This document shows positions 9,433-22,909 of a stretch of DNA of 64,000 bases, in pieces. How positions within the stretch are numbered: the first letter of the stretch is position 1; each line of letters begins with the position of its first letter. Under the pieces are notes generated by a model. That model was not told the origin of the DNA and ran no database searches. It worked only from the letters and a program-made list of their open reading frames with translations. Both the position numbers and the translations under genes were made by a program. This DNA comes from Phytopseudomonas flavescens (lineage in GTDB: Bacteria > Pseudomonadota > Gammaproteobacteria > Pseudomonadales > Pseudomonadaceae). The DNA is taken from contig NZ_FNDG01000004.1 of the NCBI RefSeq assembly GCF_900100535.1, forward strand, positions 62,001 through 126,000, written 5' to 3'.

Positions 9433-9700
9433 GGCGGTCACCCCCATGGGCTTCGCAGCTTGCTCGGCGGTAGAGTACCGTTAGTTCGTTGAGCAGTTCC
9501 TGAGCGGCTACGCAGGCCATTCGCACGCGAAGCGAGTCGGGGCGGTTTCGTTCCTTGTGCAGGAGGTCTTCGAGCAGTTCGCTCAACAGGACGGCGCGCA
9601 GGTCGGCATCGGCCAGTGCGTTTCGGGTCTGGAAGTTGGCACCGGTAATCGGGCTTGGGCGTCTGGGAAAGTTGAGTACACGGCCGAGTGGGTTAGCCAT
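9425..9700 (-). CDS. Small uncharacterised protein
   Basis: 91 residues with an ATG at 9700 behind GGAGG with a 7-nt spacer (seen as CACCTCC on the plus strand). Predicted mostly helical, with LLSELLEDLLHKERNRPDSLRVR in two pieces suggesting a charged amphipathic helix. No family recognised. Its end overlaps the start of the next small gene, so the two form a two-gene unit. It lies between the restriction island and the trehalose locus. Confidence 0.5.
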   Translation of the reverse strand: MANPLGRVLNFPRRPSPITGANFQTRNALADADLRAVLLSELLEDLLHKERNRPDSLRVRMACVAAQELLNELTVLYRRASCEAHGGDRHD

Positions 9701-10137
9701 GGGGCACCTCCCGGGTGGAGGTCTGTGGGCCGTTGGGGCGAGCAGGGTGGTGCCCTGGCGTAAAAGCTGGGTGGCACATTTTCCTTATGCTCCTCGAACT
9801 AGTTAAGGAGCCGCCACCGCCGTTGTCACGCGGTTATGGTGACGGACCGTACGAGGGTGACAAACCGGCGTCCGAGGGAACCGGCCAGGCCGAAACCTGC
9901 CCCGTACGGCCCGCCATAGAAATGCAGTAGCACGGTATGAAACCGGCTAGGCAATTTGGACGCACCGCGTCCTCGAACATTCAGGTTGTCACACCCGGCC
10001 GCGGGATTGACCACGACCCGCGCACTCTAGCCCGCAGGTTTTCAGATGGCAACCTTGCTGGTTGGCTCAGCTGTTACAGCTTCTTTGTCGGGCATCGACT
10101 TCAGATATTGACGAGCTGAGGGGGTAGCAGCACGTCG
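9701..10137. other. Gene-poor stretch with only weak coding signals
   Basis: No convincing gene. A 62-codon minus-strand reading frame at 9826-10014 contains GGPYGAGFGLAGSLGRRF, a composition seen in many poorly supported short Pseudomonas proteins; it lacks a clear ribosome binding site and I do not call it. The region contains no visible tRNA. It separates a small gene from its own decayed copy, so the whole 9.2-10.2 kb section may have arisen by duplication and decay. Confidence 0.35.
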
Positions 10138-10227
10138 TTAAGCGCCAAGGTCGGGCGGCAGTTCTTTGATCAGGAGATTGTCAGGCCGGGGGTGGTCGTT
10201 TGGGGGAGCAGGGTGGTATTTGGCCAT
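10138..10227 (-). pseudogene. Frameshifted relic of the small gene at 9175-9432
   Basis: The plus-strand stretch from about 10153 to 10192 matches 9350-9390 almost base for base (shared GAGATTGTCAGGCCGGGG). Read on the minus strand it keeps a start codon at 10227 with an AGGGAGAT before it, the same opening (ATG-x-AAA), then shifts frame and stops after 29 codons. This is a truncated, frameshifted copy of the neighbouring small gene. Confidence 0.65.
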
Positions 10228-10256
10228 GCTGATTATCTCCCTGGATCACTGCAGCC

Positions 10257-10961
10257 CTACCTCCGCGCCACATCCGAAAAGTAAAACTTGTCGAGCGTAT
10301 GCCGTGACTGGGTGTACTCGAACTGTCGGCCATCCTGCAGAAAGGTCTGGTTGCTGACGACGATCACGTGGCTCTGGTCGTCCAGATCCAAATGCTTGAG
10401 GTCGTCCGCGCTGCGGGGCACGGCTTCGATGGTGCGTTGCGAGTAGCTGATCTGCAGTTGCAAGGTCTTTTCGATGAACTCGTAAATCGAGTGCTCGGCG
10501 ATGCTGCGATCCAGGCCGGGAATCAGGTCGGCGACGAAGTGGTTGATATCCAGGATCACCCGCCGGCCATCGATACGCCTGACCCGTTTGATGCGGGTGA
10601 TCAGCGTGCCTTCTTCGCCCTGGATGTGCTCGCAGAGGCTGCCTTCCAGCGGTAGCTGGCTGAGTTCGACCACCTCCGTGCGCACATTGCCGCCCAGCCT
10701 GGGGTAGGTCTCCTGAAAGCTGACGATGCCGCCGAGCTGGAATTCGATGGGCGCGCGCGACAGCACGAAGGTGCCCTTGCCGTGGATCTTCTGCGCGAAG
10801 CCGCGTTCCTGCAACTGCTCGATGGCCTTGCGCACGGTGCCCCGGCTGGTCTGATAGCGCTCCATCAGCTCGGTTTCCGAGGGCAGGCGGGCGCCGCGTT
10901 CCAGGCGTTCGCTGGTGATGCTGGCAAGCAGATCGCTGTAGATCTGGCTGTATTTGCTCAT
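10257..10961 (-). CDS. treR: Trehalose operon repressor, GntR/HutC family
   Basis: 234 residues from the ATG at 10961 (MSKYSQIYSDLL); an upstream TTG at 10991 is less likely. An N-terminal GntR winged helix (residues ~5-70, with LPSETELMERYQTSRGTVRKA split across helix 2 and 3) is followed by a UTRA effector-binding domain (~90-230). In this family the effector is a sugar phosphate; for TreR it is trehalose-6-phosphate. It is divergent from treP, and a set of dyads in the 240-bp gap forms its likely operator. Identification as TreR rests on the neighbouring trehalose genes. Confidence 0.9.
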   Translation of the reverse strand: MSKYSQIYSDLLASITSERLERGARLPSETELMERYQTSRGTVRKAIEQLQERGFAQKIHGKGTFVLSRAPIEFQLGGIVSFQETYPRLGGNVRTEVVELSQLPLEGSLCEHIQGEEGTLITRIKRVRRIDGRRVILDINHFVADLIPGLDRSIAEHSIYEFIEKTLQLQISYSQRTIEAVPRSADDLKHLDLDDQSHVIVVSNQTFLQDGRQFEYTQSRHTLDKFYFSDVARR

Positions 10962-11074
10962 GTGCAGGGCTCGATGCCAGGTTGTCGTCAAGCGAGGAAC
11001 CTTAGGGAGCGCGTGGCGCTTTGTCTATGGCTTGAGGAGAGGCGGTTGGTGGAAATTCCCGGTCAGCTGGCGCT

Positions 11075-11133
11075 TTGGCAAACAGGGCTAAACTGGTCTA
11101 TACGAGTTGTTGATTTAACTCGTATGTACGAGT
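11075..11133 (+). promoter_or_regulatory. treP promoter with TreR operator dyads
   Basis: A TTGGCA (11075-11080) and a TCTATA/TATACG -10-like stretch near 11097-11103 precede overlapping dyads: TACGAGTT (11101-11108) with AACTCGTA (11117-11124), and the 16-bp palindrome ACTCGTATGTACGAGT (11118-11133). The half site CGTA/TACG with central GT-AC fits operators of HutC-type GntR repressors. Confidence 0.6.
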
Positions 11134-11199
11134 AAGGTCTTGTCAGGTTGCTCCCTATGCCGCTCTCCAAAAATAAAATCCTCAAAGGATAAAAAGCGC

Positions 11200-12642
11200 A
11201 TGAGTCACGATTATTCAGCCATTGCCCGCGACGTGCTGCAGAGCCTCGGCGGCGTCGACAATGTCGAGCAGGCCGCCCATTGCGTGACGCGCCTGCGCCT
11301 GTCCCTCAAAGACCCCAAAAAGGTCGATGTGGGGACCTTGAACCAGATTGATCTGGTCAAGGGCTCGTTCTTCACCGGCGGCCTGTACCAGGTGGTAATC
11401 GGGCCCGGCGATGTGGAGAAGGTGTATGCCGCGCTGCGCCAGCAGACCGGCCTGGCGGCCATGACCATCGCCGATCTCAAGCAGCAGAGCGCCGCCAAGA
11501 TCAACGGCATGCAGCGCCTGGTGCGCATCCTCTCCGACGTGTTCATGCCCATCCTGCCGGCGCTGATCATTGCCGGCCTGCTGATGGGGGTGAACAACCT
11601 GATTGGCGCCAAGGGCATGTTCATCGAGGGGGTCACCCTGCTCGAGGCGTACCCGGCGCTGGACGGCGTGTGGAGCCTGATTAACCTGATGGCCAATACC
11701 TCGTTCGTGTTCCTGCCGGCACTGGTCGGCTGGTCGGCGGCGAAGCGCTTCGGGGGCAGTGAAATCCTCGGCATCGTGCTGGGCCTGATGCTGGTTCACC
11801 CGGACCTGCTCAATGCCTGGAACTACGGCAAGGTGGTCGCCGGCCTGGGCGATCAGGGCATGCCGTACTTCGATATCTTCGGCTGGTTCAAGATCGAGAA
11901 GGTCGGTTATCAGGGGCAGATCCTGCCGATCCTGCTGGCCGCCTATGTGATGAGCGTGATCGAAAAATGGCTGCGTGCCCGGGTGCCCAATGCCATCCAG
12001 CTGCTGGTGGTGCCGATCACCACCATCGTCATTACCGGCGTCCTGGCGCTGGCCCTGATCGGCCCGATCACCCGCCACCTGGGCATCCTGATCACCGAGG
12101 GCGTGGTGATGCTGTTCGATTTCGCGCCGTTGATCGGCGGGGCGATCTTCGGCGTGCTGTTCGCGCCGCTGGTGATCACCGGCATGCACCACATGTTCCT
12201 GGGCGTGGACCTGCAACTGATCTCCACCCATGGCGGCACCTTCATCTGGCCGATGATCGTGATGTCCAACCTGGCCCAGGGCAGCGCCGCGCTCGGGGTG
12301 TTCTACATGACCCGCAACGTGCGGGACAAGAGCATGGCCTCCACCTCGGCCATCTCCGCGTATTTCGGCATCACCGAGCCGGCGATGTTCGGCATCAACC
12401 TGCGCTACAAGTACCCGTTCTACGCCGCCCTGGTCGGCTCGGCCATGGGCTGCATCTTCCTGTCGCTGAACAAGGTGCAGTCTTCGGCGATCGGGGTCGG
12501 CGGCCTGCCCGGTTTCATTTCCATCATGCCGCAGTACATCCCGGTGTTCATCGTGGGGATGGTCATCGCCATCGCGGTGCCGTTCCTGCTCACCTGCGCC
12601 CTCAGCGTGAAGATCGTCCGCCCGGGCTACCGGGTCGCCTGA
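11200..12642 (+). CDS. treP: Trehalose-specific PTS EIIBC permease
   Basis: 480 residues from the ATG at 11200 (AAAGGAT 9 nt upstream). The N-terminal EIIB domain carries the phosphorylated cysteine in HCVTRLRLSL (Cys28). It is joined to a glucose-superfamily EIIC membrane domain from about residue 105 with roughly ten hydrophobic segments and the family motif GITEPAMFGINLRYK. It imports trehalose across the inner membrane as trehalose-6-phosphate. It has no EIIA domain, which is supplied by the fusion protein at 15716. First gene of the operon under TreR. Called treP in pseudomonads and treB in enterics. Confidence 0.93.
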   Translation: MSHDYSAIARDVLQSLGGVDNVEQAAHCVTRLRLSLKDPKKVDVGTLNQIDLVKGSFFTGGLYQVVIGPGDVEKVYAALRQQTGLAAMTIADLKQQSAAKINGMQRLVRILSDVFMPILPALIIAGLLMGVNNLIGAKGMFIEGVTLLEAYPALDGVWSLINLMANTSFVFLPALVGWSAAKRFGGSEILGIVLGLMLVHPDLLNAWNYGKVVAGLGDQGMPYFDIFGWFKIEKVGYQGQILPILLAAYVMSVIEKWLRARVPNAIQLLVVPITTIVITGVLALALIGPITRHLGILITEGVVMLFDFAPLIGGAIFGVLFAPLVITGMHHMFLGVDLQLISTHGGTFIWPMIVMSNLAQGSAALGVFYMTRNVRDKSMASTSAISAYFGITEPAMFGINLRYKYPFYAALVGSAMGCIFLSLNKVQSSAIGVGGLPGFISIMPQYIPVFIVGMVIAIAVPFLLTCALSVKIVRPGYRVA

Positions 12643-12655
12643 ACCATCGCATTGG

Positions 12656-12684
12656 CGAGCGGCACTGTTGTGATGTGCCGCTCG
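12656..12684 (+). promoter_or_regulatory. Intercistronic hairpin between treP and treA
   Basis: A perfect 10-bp stem CGAGCGGCAC (12656-12665) with GTGCCGCTCG (12675-12684) and a 9-nt loop, without a T run. It may stabilise the treP end or partly terminate, giving unequal levels of the membrane and cytosolic proteins. Confidence 0.5.
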
Positions 12685-12714
12685 TGGTCTTAAAACAGAT
12701 GAAGGAATAGCGCC

Positions 12715-15659
<2,945 letters not shown>

Positions 15660-15715
15660 GCGATGTTGCCGCAGTGACCTTGCAACATTCCAAGAACAAA
15701 ACCGCAGGTGAAGCC

Positions 15716-18253
<2,538 letters not shown>

Positions 18254-18255
18254 GC

Positions 18256-18564
18256 ATGTTCAATAAATTGCAAAGTGCCTTCTGGAAGGCCTTGACGCCG
18301 GATCTGGTGCCGGACGAGCCCAAGGTGACCACGGCGCCTGACACACTGCTACCGGCCAGCGTCGTCGAGGCCCTGGGTGGCGAGAAAAACCTCGCCTCGC
18401 AGCAGCGCGTCGCCATAACGCGCATCCGCGTGCAACTGCGCGACGCTGCTCAGCTCGACCAGGCGGCACTGGAGGCGTCTGGCATGCCCGCGGTCATGGT
18501 TCTGGATAAAGGCGTGGTACATGTGCTGACGCCGGTGGAAGTGCCGTTGGCTGAAACCGGCTGA
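18256..18564 (+). CDS. Stand-alone EIIB-like PTS protein lacking the active-site cysteine
   Basis: 102 residues, ATG at 18256 just after the stop of the EIIA-HPr-EI gene, so certainly co-transcribed. Residues ~30-95 align with the glucose-family EIIB domain: VVEALGGEKNL, then RVAITRIRV, then MVLDKGVVHVL. In active EIIB proteins, including TreP here (HCVTRLR), the position of Ala53 is the phosphorylated cysteine. The protein therefore cannot carry phosphate at that site. An N-terminal extension of ~28 residues (FNKLQSAFWKALTPDL) looks like an amphipathic helix. It may be a regulatory partner of the PTS proteins; this is inference. Confidence 0.75.
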   Translation: MFNKLQSAFWKALTPDLVPDEPKVTTAPDTLLPASVVEALGGEKNLASQQRVAITRIRVQLRDAAQLDQAALEASGMPAVMVLDKGVVHVLTPVEVPLAETG

Positions 18565-18744
18565 TGCGCGGCGTGCCGATCGAATGAGTGATGCCTCCGG
18601 CGGTTGGCCAAACCGGGGGTAACACTCCATAGCGTCTCCCGATGAGCTGCACTTATTTAGGTGCCTCGCAGAACACGTGCCACAAGTTGTTCAACACTTT
18701 CGTTAATTCCGACGATGCATTCGGTGGGTAACTGTTCTCTGAAT

Positions 18745-18772
18745 TTGGTTCTTTAGTTCGTGGTGATAAATA
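18745..18772 (+). promoter_or_regulatory. Possible promoter of the glycosyltransferase/radical SAM cluster
   Basis: TTGGTT (18745-18750) and TAAATA (18767-18772) are 16 nt apart in an A/T-rich island 30 nt before the glycosyltransferase start. The match to sigma-70 boxes is only fair. Confidence 0.35.
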
Positions 18773-18802
18773 AAAACCTTGAAAGACTGAAGGAGTAGCA
18801 CA

Positions 18803-21457
18803 ATGCAGCCGGGGGCTATTTTCATATCATTCGATGCCGTGGCGGTATCGGGTATTACGGTCGAGGCCCTGAAAGTGGCCAGGCAACTCGAGCGCAATGG
18901 CATCGCCTGTTATCTCGACGTGGGTTACGACATAAAGGTCGACAAAGGCAACTTCAACAAGCCATACGATGAAGAGAAGGAGATCTACCAGGGGGTGTTC
19001 ACCCTTGTTCGTGTCGAGGGCATCGACGCCATTCCCCACTACACAGTTCCTTTCATCACACATTTGCATGAAGCGCTGATCGGGCAACGAGTGTCCGTTT
19101 CGCCTGAACAGGAAGCGCAACTTCTTGCCGCTGTGCATGAGTCGTCGCAAGCGTTGGCCCGGCGAATCCTCGAGTTGTGGGAATCGCTGAATATCCGATA
19201 TGTGATCGTCGAAAACGGAACGCTGCCGGAAAACATCATCTACACCCGGGCGCTGTACCAGGCCATCGAAGCCTACGGCAAGGAACATGGCCTGGGAAGC
19301 TTCGTGATCTGGCGCGATCACGACCTGATGTGGAACAGTGAAAAAACGCTCATGAAGTATGGCCCCGAGCCTTACCCCCATGCCGTCAAGCCTGTGCGCT
19401 CGCCCTATATCCGGTACGTGACTCTCAATAACCACCTGAAAAACCAGCTCGAGCAATGGTGCGATCACCAGGTGCAGGTCGAGGTGCGCAAGAACACCTA
19501 TGACTTTGAGCGGCAAGGCACGTACCGCAACATCAGGGAAGGCCTGGACATACGCGATAGCGATGTATTGATCGCCCGCACCACGCGCATCATTGCGCAA
19601 AAACGCCAGGATCGCGATATCTGGCTGATCTACCGGTTGAACCAGCTTTTCGCCCAGAACGGCAGTGGGCGCAAGGTGTACCTGGTGGTCGCCGGAGACC
19701 CCCAGGAGCACCCAGCTTACTTTGCCGCGTTGAATAAACAGGTCAGGGAACTGAACATCGAGCCGTTCGTGAAGTTCGTCGGCTCGTTATCCCACGACTG
19801 CATGCCGGCGAAGAAAAACGCGATCACCATCGAGGATCTTTATGACTCCTGCGATCTGGTTTCCTTTCTGACGTCCTGGGGTTATGACAGTTACGGCAAC
19901 CCCATAGGCGAGTCCATCAGCAGCCAGCGTTGTTACATCACCACCCGCTACGAGTATTACCAGGAAGTGTATGGCCGGCACGGCTTCGAGGCGCCGATCA
20001 TGAACATTTCACAAGCCAATGATGGGCTGCCGGATGAGGCATTCGTCGATGAAGTTTATCGACTGTTGAACGACAGGTTACTGATGAAAGACATCGCGCG
20101 GCGAAACTTCGTTATCGGCCAGCGCGTACTCGCCAATAACGTCGCCGGCATGCTGGACTTGAATGAACCCGGAGGAACTATGCGTGACACCATTTCTGTA
20201 TCGGTCGTGCTGCCGGTTTATAACGAGCGTGACCGCATCGACACTGTGCTGGAGTCCCTGGTCCAGCAGCAGACCCGGGACGGCCTGATTACCCATGACA
20301 GCTACGAGTTGATCATCGTCGACAACAACTCCAGCGATGACTCGGTGCAGAAAATCAACGCCTTCAGGGCGCGCAATCCGTCTCTGGATATCCATGTGAT
20401 CGAGGAGCGCGTTCAGGGTGTTTCGTCGGCGCGCAAACGGGGCATGGACTACGCCAGCGTGCGTTCGCGGCAGCGCGACCTGCGTCTGGGCACCAGCAGC
20501 AGGCACTACATCGCCTCCGCCGACGCCGACTGCACGGTGGACCCTTACTGGTTGCACGCGCTGATCAGAAAGATGGTCGATGAAAGCGCCGACCTCGGCA
20601 CCTGCAACTATTACTACAACCAAGCTGCCTTTGGTACACGGCCGAACCTGTACGCCGAAATCGACAAGACGCTGCGTTGCCGCGAGATGTCGTTCTCGCT
20701 GTTCGGCGGCTTTCCCGACGGCAAGGGGTTTGCCGTCGAACGCACGCTCTATGACAAGGTAGGGGGCATCGAAATCTTCTACCAGTTGCAGAACGGTCGT
20801 TTCGTGGAGCACCTCTCCGATGACTGGGACTTCGGCATCCGGATCATCGCCTGGGGCGGCAAACCCGTGTATGCCCATGATTCGCGCATCGAAATCAACA
20901 GCCGCCGCGTGGACAGCATTCTGGAGGAGGTCATCAACGGCAAGGCCTATGGTCAGGACGGCATCATCATCATGAAGGATGTGCGCCCGAACGTGGAGCG
21001 GCAGCTGCCCACCCTGGCCGACACCAGCGCCGAGCAGTCGCGGCAGGCCTGGGACTACTCGATCAAGGATTACGTGCCCAAGAACATCGTGCTGCCGGCA
21101 TTGCTCAACCCCCATATCCTGCTGGAAAACAGGGCCGTGCGGGAGTTCTTCGGCGGGCCGGTGGCCGACGGTCTCTACCAGCGTATCCACGAAATCAAAT
21201 ACGAATCACGGGTCATCGATTTCAAACCCATCCATGCCTACAAGACGCCGGCCTATCGCCTCTATTTCGAGTTTCGCGAAGAGCTCTTCAGCGCGCTGCG
21301 CCGTGCGGTGGGCGAGGACATCGGCCACCCTCCGGCGTTGCCCGACTGTTTTGCGGCCGTGAGGCCCGAGGACTTCCAGCGCTTCGTCTACTACTTCTGC
21401 GAGGACCGTGAATCCGGCGAAGCCCACAACTACTTTGCAAATGGCGGGGTATTCTGA
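18803..21457 (+). CDS. Two-domain glycosyltransferase (GT4-like + GT2)
   Basis: 884 residues, ATG at 18803 with AAGGAG upstream. Residues 1-~455 resemble a GT-B glycosyltransferase: a short N-terminal Rossmann part, IVENGTLPEN and WRDHDLMW, a second Rossmann part with YLVVAGDP and WGYDSYGNPIGES (the GT4 acidic region). Residues ~463-884 are a GT-A family 2 transferase with SVVLPVYNERDRID, IIVDNNSSDDS, the metal-binding ADADC and a later DDWDFG. A good ribosome binding site (GGAGG at 20171-20175) and ATG at 20180 lie at the junction, so the GT2 half may also be made alone. Sugar donor and acceptor unknown. First gene of a cluster with a radical SAM enzyme, to which it is translationally coupled (TGATG at 21455). 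Confidence 0.8.
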   Translation: MQPGAIFISFDAVAVSGITVEALKVARQLERNGIACYLDVGYDIKVDKGNFNKPYDEEKEIYQGVFTLVRVEGIDAIPHYTVPFITHLHEALIGQRVSVSPEQEAQLLAAVHESSQALARRILELWESLNIRYVIVENGTLPENIIYTRALYQAIEAYGKEHGLGSFVIWRDHDLMWNSEKTLMKYGPEPYPHAVKPVRSPYIRYVTLNNHLKNQLEQWCDHQVQVEVRKNTYDFERQGTYRNIREGLDIRDSDVLIARTTRIIAQKRQDRDIWLIYRLNQLFAQNGSGRKVYLVVAGDPQEHPAYFAALNKQVRELNIEPFVKFVGSLSHDCMPAKKNAITIEDLYDSCDLVSFLTSWGYDSYGNPIGESISSQRCYITTRYEYYQEVYGRHGFEAPIMNISQANDGLPDEAFVDEVYRLLNDRLLMKDIARRNFVIGQRVLANNVAGMLDLNEPGGTMRDTISVSVVLPVYNERDRIDTVLESLVQQQTRDGLITHDSYELIIVDNNSSDDSVQKINAFRARNPSLDIHVIEERVQGVSSARKRGMDYASVRSRQRDLRLGTSSRHYIASADADCTVDPYWLHALIRKMVDESADLGTCNYYYNQAAFGTRPNLYAEIDKTLRCREMSFSLFGGFPDGKGFAVERTLYDKVGGIEIFYQLQNGRFVEHLSDDWDFGIRIIAWGGKPVYAHDSRIEINSRRVDSILEEVINGKAYGQDGIIIMKDVRPNVERQLPTLADTSAEQSRQAWDYSIKDYVPKNIVLPALLNPHILLENRAVREFFGGPVADGLYQRIHEIKYESRVIDFKPIHAYKTPAYRLYFEFREELFSALRRAVGEDIGHPPALPDCFAAVRPEDFQRFVYYFCEDRESGEAHNYFANGGVF

Positions 21458-22896
21458 TGAACGTCGAAGCGCTGAACTCACTGAACGACATCGACCCCAA
21501 CTATCCGCTGCCCAGGGTCCATGAGTTTCTCTGCCGCCCGCAAAACAGCGCCATGCTGGACTACGTATTCAACGATCCCTTTGGCTGCCACGTGTTCCCC
21601 GGCGATATCGCGGACTACCCGCTGGAGGGCTTCTTCGCGGACATGGACCGTGAAATCGGCCAGGCCCGGCAGATGCACCTGTGGGCCTACATCCCGACCT
21701 GTCGTTACCGCTGCCATTTTTGCCAGTACCCCACGGTCATCCTCAATCCCAAGGCCGCGTCGTCACAACAGGTGTTCGTCGACCTGGTGGACTACAACAT
21801 CAAGGAAGCCAGGATGTGGCTGCAGAAGGTTCCGAGCCTGGCCAACGCGGAGGTGGGCGAATTCAATATCTTCGGCGGCACCCCCTCGCTGCTGCCGGAG
21901 CCGGAACTGCGCCGCCTGATGGATTTCTACCTGAGCCATTTCAATTTCTCGGCCGCCACCATGCGTTTCGAAGGCGAGCCGGGCACCCTGACGCGCGACT
22001 ATCTGCTGTTGTTGAAGGAGCTCGGCTTCACCAAGATCAGCTTTGGCGCGCAGTCCTTCGACGACCGCATCATCTCCGCCTGCGGGCGCATGCACTCGGC
22101 CGAAGAATGCGTGCAGACCATCCACCATGCACGGGAAATCGGCCTGGACTGGGTCAGTGTCGACCTCATCTACGGCATGCTGGGGCAGGGCGTGGACGAT
22201 GTTAAGTACGATCTGGAGAAGGTCCTCGAGCTCGAACTTTCCCATGTGGTCATCACCAAGCTGCACATGGAAGAGTTCATGAAAACCCGCACCGGGGTTT
22301 CCGGTGAACGGCAAAGCCACTGGCAAAGAAAAGGCCTGATCGGCACCGACAGCATGACCTTTCCAGGCCTGGGCAAGCAGTACCAGATGCGCGAGCTGGT
22401 CGAGCGCTACCTCGCCTCGGGCTATCGCGAACACCCGACCATGTACTTCCACCAGAACCACCAGCAGCCGGAGAAGTGGAAGGGACTCATCACCGATCTG
22501 CCAACCCAGTACCCGGAAGTGGCGATCGGCCTCGGGGGCAGCTCGAAGTGCACCCGTTCCGAGGCAATCAACATCACCGGCTACAAGAAATACAAGGAAG
22601 CGCTCGACGAAGACCGCCTGCCCATCGAAGGGAGCCGCGGCGTGTCGCCCCTGCAGCGTGAAGTCAACGCCTTCAAGATGGCGCTTTCCACGCTCATCCC
22701 CGTGGACGACCAGGTGTTCAGGCAGCGTTTCGAAGGCAGGAGCCTTTACGACAACCTGATCATCAGCCGCACGCTGGACACACTGGTGGAAAAGGCGCTG
22801 GTCACCGTGCTGGGCGACATGGTCAGCCTGACGCCCAACGGCGTGACCCTGGTCGAAGCCATCATCAATACGCAATTCGTCGAGCCGCATGCCTGA
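21457..22896 (+). CDS. HemN/HemW-like radical SAM enzyme
   Basis: 479 residues, ATG at 21457 overlapping the stop of the glycosyltransferase gene by one base. The [4Fe-4S] motif is C-x3-C-x2-C (Cys82, Cys86, Cys89 in YIPTCRYRCHFCQYP), followed by FGGTPS, the AdoMet GGTP motif, GEPGTL, and FGAQSFDD, all as in the coproporphyrinogen oxidase-like (HemN) superfamily. The C-terminal part has the winged-helix-like region usual in HemW. True HemN and HemW genes have other neighbours; here the partners are a glycosyltransferase and two alpha/beta-barrel-like proteins. Known relatives outside heme synthesis include class C methyltransferases, so a carbon-modifying role on a small molecule is possible. 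Substrate unknown. Confidence 0.85.
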   Translation: MNVEALNSLNDIDPNYPLPRVHEFLCRPQNSAMLDYVFNDPFGCHVFPGDIADYPLEGFFADMDREIGQARQMHLWAYIPTCRYRCHFCQYPTVILNPKAASSQQVFVDLVDYNIKEARMWLQKVPSLANAEVGEFNIFGGTPSLLPEPELRRLMDFYLSHFNFSAATMRFEGEPGTLTRDYLLLLKELGFTKISFGAQSFDDRIISACGRMHSAEECVQTIHHAREIGLDWVSVDLIYGMLGQGVDDVKYDLEKVLELELSHVVITKLHMEEFMKTRTGVSGERQSHWQRKGLIGTDSMTFPGLGKQYQMRELVERYLASGYREHPTMYFHQNHQQPEKWKGLITDLPTQYPEVAIGLGGSSKCTRSEAINITGYKKYKEALDEDRLPIEGSRGVSPLQREVNAFKMALSTLIPVDDQVFRQRFEGRSLYDNLIISRTLDTLVEKALVTVLGDMVSLTPNGVTLVEAIINTQFVEPHA

Positions 22897-22909
22897 GGAG
22901 GGCCCGCCA

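Noticed and set aside
9826..10014. 62-codon minus-strand frame with GGPYGAGFGLAGSL
   Set aside because: No ribosome binding site, and the pattern is common in spurious short Pseudomonas frames.
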